Assembly: GCF_004217185.1 (NCBI RefSeq)
Contig: NZ_SHKL01000001.1
Span: forward strand, 6,074,001 to 6,138,000
Source of the DNA: Pseudonocardia sediminis
GTDB lineage: Bacteria > Actinomycetota > Actinomycetes > Mycobacteriales > Pseudonocardiaceae
DNA length: 64,000 nt
Direction of reading: 5' to 3'
Shown here: one piece after another, positions 8,887-17,537 of the stretch
Layout of the letters: every line of letters starts with the position of its first letter
Position numbering within the stretch: position 1 is the first letter of the stretch
Program-made: the position numbers and the translations under genes
The notes under the pieces: model-generated
The model's database searches: none
What the model saw: only the letters and a program-made list of their open reading frames with translations
What the model was told of the DNA's origin: nothing

Positions 8887-10389
8887 GTGGCTCAGGGCCG
8901 AAGTGCACGACCCGCGGGGGACGTCGACCGCGACCACGCGACGAGGACCACCCGTTCGCGCAACGTCGACCGGCTCGCCCGCACGCGTGAGGCCGTCCTG
9001 TCCCGGGACGCGACCGACGACGGGCCCCGTGAGGTCGTCTCGGAGTCCTGGCAGCGGTCGCTGGCCGCGCACGTCGACCCGGAGCACGGACGCCCGTGGC
9101 ACGCCTTCGAGCGCCGCGAGGTCGACGACCTGCGGGAGGGGCACCCGCTCTCCCCGGTGCTGCCGCTGCTGCGCGACACCCTGGTCGCGATCGCCGACCA
9201 GGCCCACCACATGATGATCGTGACCGACGCCCAGGGACACATCCTGTGGCGCGAGGGCGAGCGTGACGTGCTGCGCCGCGCCGAGCAGGTGGAGCTCGTG
9301 GAGGGCACCCGCTGGAGCGAGGAGTCGATCGGCACGAACGCGATGGGCACCGCGCTGGCCGCCGACTCCCCCGTCCAGATCCACTCGGCCGAGCACCTGG
9401 TCCGCACCTACCACCAGTGGACGTGCGCGGCCGCCCCGATCCACGACCCGGACACCGGCGAGACGATCGGCGCGGTGGACGTCACCGGTCCGCTGAGCAC
9501 GTTCCACCCGACGACGATGTCGCTGGTCGTGGCCGCGGCCCGGCTCGCGGAGAACCACCTGACCAGCCGGATGGCGCTGCGCGACGAGGTGTTCCGGGCC
9601 CGGAACCTGCCGCACCTGGCCGGGCTCGGTGACGCCCCGGGCGCGCTGCTCTCCTCCCGCGGACGGGTGCTGGCCGCGCAGCCGCTGGGCTGGGTCAGCG
9701 ACCGCGTGGTGCTCCCGCACGAGGGGGACCGCGTGATCCTCGGCGAGGACACCGAGGGCGTCCTGGAGCCGCTGGCCGAGGGGTACCTGCTCCGCGTGCT
9801 GCGCCCCGGCGGTCGTCGGTGGGCGTCGCTGTCGATGCCGTTCCTCGGTGCGCAGCGCCCCGTCGTGTGGCTGGACGGGCGCGCGGTGCGGCTGAGCCTG
9901 CGCCACGCCGAGCTGCTCACCCTGCTCGCTCTGCACCCGGAGGGCCTGACCGCGGACCGTCTGGCCACCGCCCTCTACGGCGACGCCGGCAACCCGGTGA
10001 CGGTGCGCGCGGAGATGCACCGGCTGCGCTGTCACCTCGACGAGGGTGTCATCCGCACCCAGCCCTACCGGCTCCACGCCGGGGTGGACGCCGACTTCCT
10101 CGACGTCCGCGAGTCCCTGCGCTCCGGACGCATCCGCGACGCCGCCGAGGAGGCCGCCCGCGGCCCGCTGCTCCCCGCGTCCGAGGCGCCGGGCGTCCGG
10201 GCCGAGCGGGAGCATCTGGAGGCGAGCGTGCGCGCGGCCGTCGTGCAGCGCGGGGACGCCGAGGCGATGTGGGCCCTGGCCCGCACGCCCGAGGGCCGGG
10301 AGGACACCGAGCTGGTGGCCCGCCTCTTACGCGCCCTGCCCCCGACCGACCCGCGGCACATCGAGCTGACCACCCTGCGCCGTCCCTGA
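8887..10389 (+). CDS. GAF-domain transcriptional regulator (AcoR-like sensor, winged-helix output)
   Basis: The N-terminal half matches the AcoR sensor module: VVSESWQRSL, then a GAF domain with EESIGTNAMGTALA, HQWTCAAAPIHDP and IGAVDVTG. It lacks the AAA+ sigma-54 domain and Fis helix of AcoR; instead the C-terminal part (LRHAELLTLLALHPEGLTAD, then VTVRAEMHRLRCHL) looks like an OmpR/SARP-type winged helix. That makes it a sigma-70-type activator or repressor sensing a small molecule. Its divergent position to the aldehyde dehydrogenase points to aldehyde or alcohol metabolism. The start is uncertain: GTG at 8887 has GGGAG 4 nt upstream, but an ATG at 8800 is also in frame and would add 29 unrelated residues. 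Confidence 0.85.
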   Translation: MAQGRSARPAGDVDRDHATRTTRSRNVDRLARTREAVLSRDATDDGPREVVSESWQRSLAAHVDPEHGRPWHAFERREVDDLREGHPLSPVLPLLRDTLVAIADQAHHMMIVTDAQGHILWREGERDVLRRAEQVELVEGTRWSEESIGTNAMGTALAADSPVQIHSAEHLVRTYHQWTCAAAPIHDPDTGETIGAVDVTGPLSTFHPTTMSLVVAAARLAENHLTSRMALRDEVFRARNLPHLAGLGDAPGALLSSRGRVLAAQPLGWVSDRVVLPHEGDRVILGEDTEGVLEPLAEGYLLRVLRPGGRRWASLSMPFLGAQRPVVWLDGRAVRLSLRHAELLTLLALHPEGLTADRLATALYGDAGNPVTVRAEMHRLRCHLDEGVIRTQPYRLHAGVDADFLDVRESLRSGRIRDAAEEAARGPLLPASEAPGVRAEREHLEASVRAAVVQRGDAEAMWALARTPEGREDTELVARLLRALPPTDPRHIELTTLRRP

Positions 10390-10412
10390 CCGCTCCGAGC
10401 CGGCGTCGCTGG

Positions 10413-11456
10413 TCAGCGCGGGCCGGAACCCGGGTGGGCGTCGAGGGTGTCGGGAATGCCGTCGTCGTCGGTGTCGGGCAGGCGCGGGTCGTCCTGCCCG
10501 GCGCGGACGGCTTCGAGCTGCGCGGCGAGGGCGAACCCGGCCAGCAGCGCCACCCCCGTGACGTTCGCCCAGAGCAACAGCGCCATCACCGCCGTCAACG
10601 GGCCGTAGGTGTCGCCGAACGTGCCGGCCACCGCCACGTACAGCGCGAGCAGCCCGGAACCGGCCAGCCAGGCCAGCACCGTGACGGTCGCGCCGACGGC
10701 GAGCCAGCTCAACCCCGGCTGACGACGGCGCGGGGCGAAGCGCAGCAGCGCCGTCACCGCCACGACGAGCGCGGCGAGACCCACCGGCCAGCGCAGGACG
10801 TCCCAGACCTCCTCGGCGGCGTCGCCCCAGCGGTAGACCTGCTCCATCGCCTCACCGAACGGCTCCCCGGCGACGATCAGCAGCAGGCCGATCGCCATCG
10901 CCACCCCGGCGGTCGCGGTCAGGGCGGCGGCGCGGGCGTACTTGCGCAGCACCGGGCGGTCCCGCTCGGTGCCGTAGACCCGGTTCGCTCCCCGCTCGAG
11001 CTGCGCGAACGCCGAGGTGGCCGCCGCGAACGCGGTGAGCAGGGCCAGCACGACGACGACCTCGCTGCGGTCGCTGCCCTCGTCACCGCCGGTCTCCTCC
11101 CCGTCGTCCCCGGGCGGCTGCGGTGTGTCCGCCCCGGACACGGCCTGCTCGACGAGCGCGTCGCTGCTGCCCGGGGAGATCGCCACCACCGTGCGCGCCA
11201 CGACCTCGGAGAACGACTCGACGCCGACGGCGGTGGCCAGGCCCGCCCCCGCGATCACCAGTGGCACCGACGCCAGCGCCAGCTGCAGCCCGAACGCCCG
11301 GGCGTGGCTGAACCCGTCGCCGTAGCGGAAGCGGACGAACCCGGTGCTCAGAAGGCGCCGCAGGCCGTAACGACGGACGGTGTGCCGGGCGTCGTCGGCG
11401 GAGAGCTGCTCGCCGGACATGAGCTCGGTCTCCGGAACCGCCCGCACGCTGCTCAC
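10413..11456 (-). CDS. YihY/BrkB family inner-membrane protein
   Basis: A 347-residue membrane protein with about six hydrophobic segments (for example LALASVPLVIAGAGL, VVVVLALLTAFAAATSAF, LLLWANVTGVALLAGFALA). The overall pattern and the GANRVYG segment match the YihY/BrkB family, whose function is unsettled (once annotated ribonuclease BN in error). An acidic loop (about residues 110-130) separates segments two and three. The C-terminal end carries an acidic DTDDDGIPDTLDAHPG stretch that resembles a calcium-binding thrombospondin type 3 repeat, unusual for the family. Start GTG at 11456; convergent with the GAF regulator, only 23 bp between stops. Confidence 0.85.
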   Translation of the reverse strand: MSSVRAVPETELMSGEQLSADDARHTVRRYGLRRLLSTGFVRFRYGDGFSHARAFGLQLALASVPLVIAGAGLATAVGVESFSEVVARTVVAISPGSSDALVEQAVSGADTPQPPGDDGEETGGDEGSDRSEVVVVLALLTAFAAATSAFAQLERGANRVYGTERDRPVLRKYARAAALTATAGVAMAIGLLLIVAGEPFGEAMEQVYRWGDAAEEVWDVLRWPVGLAALVVAVTALLRFAPRRRQPGLSWLAVGATVTVLAWLAGSGLLALYVAVAGTFGDTYGPLTAVMALLLWANVTGVALLAGFALAAQLEAVRAGQDDPRLPDTDDDGIPDTLDAHPGSGPR

Positions 11457-11533
11457 GGCGCCTCCGCGGGACGACGTACGTCAGCGCTGCTCACGTCGGT
11501 GAGGCTAGCCAGGAAACCGAGGGCGTACACGAC

Positions 11534-11570
11534 GACGGCCCGCCCGGACGCGGGGTCCGGACGGGCCGTC
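11534..11570 (-). terminator. Hairpin terminator of clpC
   Basis: Bases 11534-11548 (GACGGCCCGCCCGGA) pair with 11556-11570 with one mismatch and a short loop. It lies 24 bp past the clpC stop and before the YihY start on the same strand. Confidence 0.75.
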
Positions 11571-11593
11571 GAGGGTCGTGCTACCTACCTAGC

Positions 11594-14140
11594 TCACTCC
11601 TCGCCGGAGGCGGCGAGCTCGGTGGGCGGCGAGTCGGGCACGGGGCCGGACGGCTTCGGCTCACCCCGGAAGGTGAACACCGCCTTGTCGTCCTGCGCCT
11701 TCGAGCCCTCGGGGGCGTCGGAGTCGATGCCCTCGACGTCGACCAGCACGATCTGGCCGGCCTCGATCTCGCCGAACAGGATCTTCTCCGACAGCTGGTC
11801 CTCGATCTCGCGCTGGATGGTCCGGCGCAGCGGCCGGGCGCCCAGCACGGGGTCGAACCCGCGGCGGGCCAGCAGGCCCTTGGCCGCGTCGGTGAGCTCG
11901 ATGGCCATGTCCTTGTTGGCCAGCGCGCCCTCGACGCGGGTGATCATCAGGTCCACCATCTCGATGATCTGCGGCTGCGTGAGCTGGTGGAAGACGATGA
12001 TGTCGTCGATGCGGTTGAGGAACTCCGGGCGGAAGTGCTTCTTCAGCTCGTCGTTGACCTTCGTCTTCATCCGCTCGTAGTTCGACGCCTCGTCGTTGCC
12101 CGACGAGAAGCCCAGCCCGACCGCCTTCGAGATGTCCTGGGTACCCAGGTTCGAGGTGAAGATCAGCACCGTGTTCTTGAAGTCCACGGTCCGGCCCTGA
12201 CCGTCGGTGAGACGGCCGTCCTCGAGCACCTGCAGGAGCGTGTTGTAGATCTCCTGGTGCGCCTTCTCGATCTCATCGAACAGCACGACCGAGAACGGCT
12301 TGCGCCGCACCTTCTCGGTGAGCTGACCGCCCTCCTCGTAGCCCACGTACCCGGGAGGGGCACCGAAGAGCCGCGAGGCGGTGTAGCGGTCGTGGAACTC
12401 GCCCATGTCGATCTGGATGAGCGCGTCGTCGTCGCCGAACAGGAAGTTCGCCAGCGCCTTGGACAGCTCGGTCTTACCGACACCGGACGGGCCGGCGAAG
12501 ATGAACGAACCGGACGGGCGCTTCGGGTCCTTCAGGCCGGCACGGGTCCGGCGGATCGCCTGGGAGACGGCCTTGACGGCGTCCTCCTGGCCGATGATCC
12601 GCTTGTGGACCTCGTCCTCCATGCGGAGCAGACGGGTCGTCTCCTCCTCGGTGAGCTTGAAGACCGGGATGCCGGTCCAGTTGCCCAGGACCTCGGCGAT
12701 CTGCTCGTCGTCGACCTCGGCCACGACGTCCAGGTCACCGGACTTCCACTGCTTCTCGCGCTCGGCCTTCTCGCCGAGCAGGGTCTTCTCCGAGTCGCGC
12801 AGGTGCGCGGCCCGCTCGAAGTCCTGCGCGTCGATCGCCGACTCCTTGTCCCGGCGCACGTTCGCGATCTTCTCGTCGAACTCGCGCAGGTCCGGCGGAG
12901 CGGTCATCCGGCGGATGCGCATCCGGGCGCCGGCCTCGTCGATCAGGTCGATCGCCTTGTCCGGGAGGAACCGGTCGTTGATGTAGCGGTCGGCCAGCGT
13001 CGCCGCGGCCACGAGCGCGCCGTCGGTGATCGTGACGCGGTGGTGCGCCTCGTAGCGGTCGCGCAGACCCTTGAGGATCTCGATGGTGTGCGTGACGCTC
13101 GGCTCGGCGACCTGGATCGGCTGGAAACGACGCTCCAGGGCCGGGTCCTTCTCGACGTACTTGCGGTACTCGTCGAGCGTGGTCGCACCGATGGTCTGCA
13201 GCTCACCACGGGCGAGCATCGGCTTGAGGATCGAGGCGGCGTCGATCGCGCCCTCGGCGGCACCCGCACCCACCAGGGTGTGGATCTCGTCGATGAACAG
13301 GATGATGTCGCCGCGCGTGCGGATCTCCTTGAGCACCTTCTTGAGGCGCTCCTCGAAGTCACCGCGGTAGCGGGATCCGGCGACCAGCGAGCCCAGGTCC
13401 AGCGTGTAGAGCTGCTTGTCCTTGAGCGTCTCCGGGACCTCGCCCTTGACGATGCCCTGCGCCAGGCCCTCGACGGCGGCGGTCTTGCCGACGCCGGCCT
13501 CACCGATCAGGACCGGGTTGTTCTTGGTCCTCCGGGAGAGGACCTGCATGATCCGCTCGATCTCCTTCTCCCGGCCGACGACCGGGTCCAGCTTGCCCTC
13601 ACGGGCCTGCTGGGTGAGGTTGCGACCGAACTGGTCGAGCACCAGGGACGACGACGGTGTGCCCTCGCCGCGCCCGGCCGAGGCCTCGGCGGGCTCCTTG
13701 CCCTGGTAGCCGGACAGCAGCTGCAGGACCTGCTGGCGGACGCGGTTGAGATCCGCCCCCAGCTTGACCAGCACCTGTGCCGCGACGCCCTCGCCCTCGC
13801 GGATCAGCCCGAGCAGGATGTGCTCGGTGCCGATGTAGTTGTGACCGAGCTGCAGCGCCTCGCGGAGCGACAGCTCCAGCACCTTCTTGGCCCGCGGCGT
13901 GAAGGGGATGTGCCCCGACGGTGCCTGCTGGCCCTGGCCGATGATCTCCTCGACCTGCTGCCGCACGCCCTCCAGGGCGATCCCGAGCGACTCGAGGGCC
14001 TTGGCGGCCACTCCCTCGCCCTCGTGGATCAGGCCAAGGAGGATGTGCTCGGTCCCGATGTAGTTGTGGTTGAGCATCCGGGCCTCTTCCTGGGCCAGGA
14101 CGACAACACGTCGAGCTCTGTCGGTGAACCTCTCGAACAA
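11594..14140 (-). CDS. clpC: ATP-dependent Clp protease ATP-binding subunit ClpC1
   Basis: ClpC1 is the AAA+ unfoldase that feeds substrates to ClpP1P2. The 848-residue protein has the N-domain double repeat (1-150, NYIGTEHILLGLI twice), D1 with Walker A GEAGVGKT near residue 217, a UVR/middle coiled segment near 430-470, D2 with Walker A GPSGVGKT near 550, and a LGF-type ClpP loop (VGLGFSSG). Length equals mycobacterial ClpC1. The start is TTG at 14140, giving MFERFTDRARR; AAGGAG lies 6 nt upstream, which settles it. Upstream is a 260-bp leader. A dead gene fragment related to its N-domain lies at 3420-3837. Confidence 0.97.
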   Translation of the reverse strand: MFERFTDRARRVVVLAQEEARMLNHNYIGTEHILLGLIHEGEGVAAKALESLGIALEGVRQQVEEIIGQGQQAPSGHIPFTPRAKKVLELSLREALQLGHNYIGTEHILLGLIREGEGVAAQVLVKLGADLNRVRQQVLQLLSGYQGKEPAEASAGRGEGTPSSSLVLDQFGRNLTQQAREGKLDPVVGREKEIERIMQVLSRRTKNNPVLIGEAGVGKTAAVEGLAQGIVKGEVPETLKDKQLYTLDLGSLVAGSRYRGDFEERLKKVLKEIRTRGDIILFIDEIHTLVGAGAAEGAIDAASILKPMLARGELQTIGATTLDEYRKYVEKDPALERRFQPIQVAEPSVTHTIEILKGLRDRYEAHHRVTITDGALVAAATLADRYINDRFLPDKAIDLIDEAGARMRIRRMTAPPDLREFDEKIANVRRDKESAIDAQDFERAAHLRDSEKTLLGEKAEREKQWKSGDLDVVAEVDDEQIAEVLGNWTGIPVFKLTEEETTRLLRMEDEVHKRIIGQEDAVKAVSQAIRRTRAGLKDPKRPSGSFIFAGPSGVGKTELSKALANFLFGDDDALIQIDMGEFHDRYTASRLFGAPPGYVGYEEGGQLTEKVRRKPFSVVLFDEIEKAHQEIYNTLLQVLEDGRLTDGQGRTVDFKNTVLIFTSNLGTQDISKAVGLGFSSGNDEASNYERMKTKVNDELKKHFRPEFLNRIDDIIVFHQLTQPQIIEMVDLMITRVEGALANKDMAIELTDAAKGLLARRGFDPVLGARPLRRTIQREIEDQLSEKILFGEIEAGQIVLVDVEGIDSDAPEGSKAQDDKAVFTFRGEPKPSGPVPDSPPTELAASGEE

Positions 14141-14340
14141 TTCGCACTCCTTGACTGCTGCGCCTCACGTACAGCGCGACCAGCATCTCCGTCCGTCCCG
14201 GAACACCCGGGACCGACACTGCGCCCTCGCGTGACACCGCGCCCGGACGTCCTGTCGTCCTGACGCGCTCATACCACTGTATCGGTCGGAGGGGGTTCGG
14301 CGCCTCCACCTGGAGTGCACGAACGGTCCTGCGGTGCGTA

Positions 14341-14360
14341 ACACCGGGTTCGCCCGGTGT
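14341..14360 (-). terminator. Hairpin after the siderophore-interacting protein gene
   Basis: ACACCGGGTTCGCCCGGTGT is a perfect 8-bp stem with a 4-nt loop, 41 bp past the stop of the SIP gene and about 200 bp upstream of clpC. It most likely ends the SIP transcript. The GTTCGC inside also resembles half of a ClgR site, so a regulatory role for clpC cannot be excluded. Confidence 0.5.
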
Positions 14361-14400
14361 GTTCCCAGTGTGATCCCGGTGCTCCCCGGACGCTCGGCGG

Positions 14401-15237
14401 TCAGGCCCGGGCGGCGGCCCGTTCCTCGGCCTGCTCGCGCTCCCGCTCGGCCGCCTTGAGCCTGCGGAACTCCTCGTCGGCGTGGCCACGGCGCCAGTAA
14501 CCGGACACCGAGAGATCGTCCCGGCCGACCTCGCGGTCGTGCAGCAGGTGCCGCCGCAGCTCGCGGACGGCGGCCGCCTCGCCGTGCACGAACGCGTGCA
14601 CCCGGCCGGGCAGGAACTCCAGGGAACGGACCTCGTCGACGAGCTGGGTCCCGTCCGGGTCGCCGCCCGCGGCGTCGCGGTAGAGCCAGCGCACGTCGAG
14701 CTGTGCGGCCGACTCCAGGTGCTGCTCCTCGCCCGAGGCGCCGACCTGGACGACGGCCACCGCCGGAACCCCGGCCGGAACCTTCTCCAGCGCCGCCGCG
14801 ATCGCCGGCAGCGCGGCCTCGTCGCCGACGAGCAGGTGCCAGTCGGCCTCCGGAGCGGGCGCGTAGGCCCCGCCCGGCCCGAGGAGCCGCAGACGGTCCC
14901 CCGGCTTCGCCGACGCGGCCCACGGGCCGGCCAGACCGGAGTCGCCGTGGTGCACGAAGTCGATGGTCAGCTCGCCGGCGGCGTGGTCGAGGGCCCGGAC
15001 GGTGTAGGTGCGCTGCGCGGGCCACTGCTCACGCGGGAAGTCGGAGTGCACGACGTCCATGTCCAGCGGCTCGGGGTACTCGACGCCCGGCTGCGGGAAG
15101 AGGATCTTGACGTAGCGGTCGGTGAACTCGGTGTCCGGGAACCGGGCCAGCCCCGCGCCACCGGCGACGATCCGGATCATGTGCGCGGACAGGCGCTCGG
15201 TGCGCAGGACCTCGAGTTCAGTGAGGGGACGGGCCAT
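14401..15237 (-). CDS. Siderophore-interacting protein (ViuB/SIP-like FAD-dependent ferric reductase)
   Basis: A 278-residue flavoprotein predicted to reduce ferric siderophores in the cytoplasm. It has the FAD-binding RTYTVRAL motif near residue 85, DFVHHGDSGLAGPWA, a GDRLRLLGPGG turn, the NADPH-side LVGDEAALPAI near 145, and the C-terminal SGYWRRGHADEEFRRLK typical of SIP proteins. It ends in a charged helix rich in Glu, Ala and Arg. Start ATG at 15237 follows GGAGG at 5 nt. It is inserted between clpC and lsr2, which are neighbours in M. tuberculosis. With mhuD nearby it adds a second iron-acquisition function to the region. Confidence 0.9.
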   Translation of the reverse strand: MARPLTELEVLRTERLSAHMIRIVAGGAGLARFPDTEFTDRYVKILFPQPGVEYPEPLDMDVVHSDFPREQWPAQRTYTVRALDHAAGELTIDFVHHGDSGLAGPWAASAKPGDRLRLLGPGGAYAPAPEADWHLLVGDEAALPAIAAALEKVPAGVPAVAVVQVGASGEEQHLESAAQLDVRWLYRDAAGGDPDGTQLVDEVRSLEFLPGRVHAFVHGEAAAVRELRRHLLHDREVGRDDLSVSGYWRRGHADEEFRRLKAAEREREQAEERAAARA

Positions 15238-15289
15238 GGAGACCTCCGCGGGGAAGACGGCGGATACGCCGGGGCGATCGGCCCGGGCC

Positions 15290-15308
15290 TTGTCGTAGGC
15301 CACCCTAA
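15290..15308 (-). promoter_or_regulatory. Weak IdeR/DtxR-like iron box upstream of the SIP gene
   Basis: On the minus strand the stretch reads TTAGGGTGGCCTACGACAA, matching about 12 of 19 positions of the IdeR/DmdR consensus TTAGGTTAGGCTAACCTAA. It lies 53 bp upstream of the SIP start. The left half-site is good and the right half poor, so it is a candidate only. Confidence 0.3.
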
Positions 15309-15320
15309 CCCCGAAACGCC

Positions 15321-15355
15321 GAACGGGTTCGCCGACATCGTCGGCGAACCCGTTC
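15321..15355 (-). terminator. Hairpin terminator of lsr2
   Basis: A 16-bp perfect stem, GAACGGGTTCGCCGAC (15321-15336) with 15340-15355, and a 3-nt loop, 49 bp past the lsr2 stop. It separates lsr2 from the SIP gene. Confidence 0.85.
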
Positions 15356-15403
15356 CGTGACCGATCGGCCACCGGGAAGAACGATTCCCGAAGCCGGCCG
15401 ATG

Positions 15404-15748
15404 TCAGTTCTCCTGGTGGTACGCCTCCAGGACGTCGGCCGGAATGCGGCCGCGGTCGGAGACCTTCATGCCGCGCTTGCGTGCCCAGTCCCGAATCGCC
15501 TGGTTCTGCTCGCGGTCGATCGCCGGGCGACGGGCCGCGGAGTTCGAGGACGAGTTACCGCGACGGCGGCCGGAAGTCGCACGACGGGCCGAGGCCACGT
15601 AGTCGGCGAGCACGTCCCGCAGCTTCTTCGCATTCGCCGTCGTGAGGTCGATCTCGTAGTTCTTGCCGTCCAGGCCGAACTCGATCGTCTCGTCGGCGAC
15701 ATCGCCGTCCAGATCGTCGACTAGCCTGATCTCCCGGATCTGCGCCAC
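15404..15748 (-). CDS. lsr2: Nucleoid-associated protein Lsr2
   Basis: Lsr2 is the actinobacterial H-NS analogue that bridges and silences AT-rich, often foreign, DNA. The 114-residue protein has the N-terminal oligomerisation domain (VAQIREIRLVDDLDG, then DETIEFGLDGKNYEIDLT), a basic linker (RRATSGRRRGNSSS), and the DNA-binding domain IRDWARKRGMKVSDRGRIP with the AT-hook-like RGR, near residues 97-108. The GTG at 15748 follows GGGAGG; an upstream in-frame ATG at 15817 would add residues absent from Lsr2. Upstream DNA (about 15840-15880) is lower in GC than its surroundings, as is common for Lsr2-bound promoters. Confidence 0.96.
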   Translation of the reverse strand: MAQIREIRLVDDLDGDVADETIEFGLDGKNYEIDLTTANAKKLRDVLADYVASARRATSGRRRGNSSSNSAARRPAIDREQNQAIRDWARKRGMKVSDRGRIPADVLEAYHQEN

Positions 15749-15939
15749 CGTCGCAGCCTCCCCTTCTGACTTTGTGTTGCCCTGTCCGAAGTCACCCGAT
15801 CGCCGATGTGACCGCAACGACGGGCCTTGACCAGACCACGTCCTTAAATCAGAGTAACCGCATTCGAACAGGAATGTCGAGTTGGGGTTGGACAGTGGAC
15901 TCGATCAGGTAATGGACCGATCTGCGATCCGGCGCTTCT

Positions 15940-17442
15940 TCAGGATTCGCCGCGGACCAGAGGGAAGAGGATCGTCTCGCGGATACCGAGCCCGGTCAGG
16001 GTCATGAGGAGGCGGTCGACACCCATCCCCATGCCGCCGGTGGGGGGCATGCCGTACTCCATGGCGCGCAGGAAGTCTTCATCGAGCTGCATGGCCTCCG
16101 GGTCGCCCGCGGCGGCCCTCACCGACTGCGCGTACAACCGATCACGCTGTTCCACAGGGTCGACGAGTTCGGAATAGGCGGTCGCCAACTCGACCCCGAA
16201 CACGATCAGATCCCACGATTCCGACAGACGCGGATCATCGCGGTGCGCGCGCGTGAGCGGGCGCACCTCGACCGGGAAGTCCCGGACGAACGTGGGCTCG
16301 ATCAAGGTGTGCTCGACGAGCTTCTCGAACAGCTCCAGAACGATCTCTCCGGCGGAGAGGGAATCGCCGAGCTCGACCTCGTGCGTCTCCGCGATCTTTC
16401 GCAGCTCGGATATTTCGGTGTCCGGCGTCACATCCTGACCGACCGCACTCGCCACCGATCCGTACAGCGTGATCGAACGCCACTGTCCGCCGAGATCGTG
16501 TTCCGACCCGTCGGCGTGCCGGACGACCGTCGACCCGTACAGCGCGCGGGCCGATTCCTGAATCAGCTCGCGGGTCAGGTCGGCCATCTCGTCGTAGGTC
16601 GCGTAGGCCTGGTAGGCCTCCAGCATCGCGAACTCGGGCGAGTGCGTGGAGTCGATTCCCTCGTTCCGGAAAACGCGGTTGAGTTCGAAGACCCGCTCGA
16701 CGCCACCGACGACGCACCGCTTCAGGAACAGCTCGGGCGCGATCCGCAGGTACAGATCGGTGTCCAGTGCGTTCGCGTGCGTCATGAACGGGCGCGCGGT
16801 CGCCCCGCCGTGCAGCAGCTGCAGCATCGGCGTCTCGACCTCGACGAAGTCGCGGCCGTGCAACGACTCCCGCACCGTGCGCAGGACGGTGGACCGCGCG
16901 CGGACCGTCTCCCGGGCCGCGGGGCGGACCATCAGGTCGACATAGCGCTGCCGGACGCGGTTCTCCTCGGACAGCTCGCGGTGCGCGACCGGGAGCGGCC
17001 GCACCGCCTTGGACACCATCTCCCAGGCGTCGGCCTGGACCGACAGCTCGCCGCGCCGGGAGGTGATCACCTCGCCGCGGACGAGCACGTGGTCGCCCAG
17101 GTCGACGACGGCCTTCCAGCGGGCCAGCTCGTCGGCGCCGACCCGGTCCAGGCTCAGCATGGCCTGCAGCTCGGTGCCGTCGCCCTCGCGCAGGGTGGCG
17201 AAGCACAGCTTTCCGGTGTTGCGCAGGAAGAAGATCCGCCCGACGACGGCGACCTTCTCCCCGGTCGCGGTGTCGGCGGGGAGGTCGGGGTGGGCGTCAC
17301 GGACCTGGCGCAGGGTGTGTGAGCGCGGGACCTGGACCGGGTAGGGCTCGGTCCCGGCGGCGATCAGCTCCTCGCGCTTGGCCCGGCGCACCCGCATCTG
17401 CTCGGGAAGGTCCTCGTCACTGGGCGGCACGGAAGTCGTCAC
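15940..17442 (-). CDS. lysS: Lysyl-tRNA synthetase (class II)
   Basis: Charges tRNA-Lys. The 500-residue protein has an N-terminal OB-fold (VAVVGRIFFLRNTGKLCF) and the class II core with motif 1 (FVEVETPMLQ), motif 2 (FRNEGIDSTHSPEFAMLE) and motif 3 (GMGMGVDRLLMTLTG). The start GTG at 17442 gives MTTSVPPSDEDLPEQMRVRR; there is no Shine-Dalgarno, but a TAGCCT hexamer 7-12 nt upstream could be a -10 box of a leaderless transcript. Long in-frame extensions upstream are not LysS. Gene order lysS-lsr2-clpC is the mycobacterial one. Confidence 0.97.
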   Translation of the reverse strand: MTTSVPPSDEDLPEQMRVRRAKREELIAAGTEPYPVQVPRSHTLRQVRDAHPDLPADTATGEKVAVVGRIFFLRNTGKLCFATLREGDGTELQAMLSLDRVGADELARWKAVVDLGDHVLVRGEVITSRRGELSVQADAWEMVSKAVRPLPVAHRELSEENRVRQRYVDLMVRPAARETVRARSTVLRTVRESLHGRDFVEVETPMLQLLHGGATARPFMTHANALDTDLYLRIAPELFLKRCVVGGVERVFELNRVFRNEGIDSTHSPEFAMLEAYQAYATYDEMADLTRELIQESARALYGSTVVRHADGSEHDLGGQWRSITLYGSVASAVGQDVTPDTEISELRKIAETHEVELGDSLSAGEIVLELFEKLVEHTLIEPTFVRDFPVEVRPLTRAHRDDPRLSESWDLIVFGVELATAYSELVDPVEQRDRLYAQSVRAAAGDPEAMQLDEDFLRAMEYGMPPTGGMGMGVDRLLMTLTGLGIRETILFPLVRGES

Positions 17443-17537
17443 GCCGGGAAAGGCTAGTGACCTCTTCCAGCCGTTTCGGCCCCGGGCGGTACGAAACGGG
17501 TCGCCGGGCCCGGCCGGGGAGTCGTGGCGTCGGGGAC

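Noticed and set aside
8831..9214. A rightward ORF starting MLCSTPAPG over the GAF regulator start
   Set aside because: It is out of frame with the GAF regulator, and the regulator frame carries the conserved residues.
9819..12080. A 753-codon frame across the GAF regulator, YihY and clpC ends
   Set aside because: It runs over three supported genes in non-coding frames and has no domain pattern.
11987..14263. A 758-codon open frame antisense to clpC
   Set aside because: It mirrors the highly conserved clpC codons; no family motif is seen, and high GC makes long antisense frames common.
14165..14400. ClgR-type operator upstream of clpC
   Set aside because: Only half of a GTTCGC-type site is seen and it lies inside a hairpin that better fits the SIP terminator.
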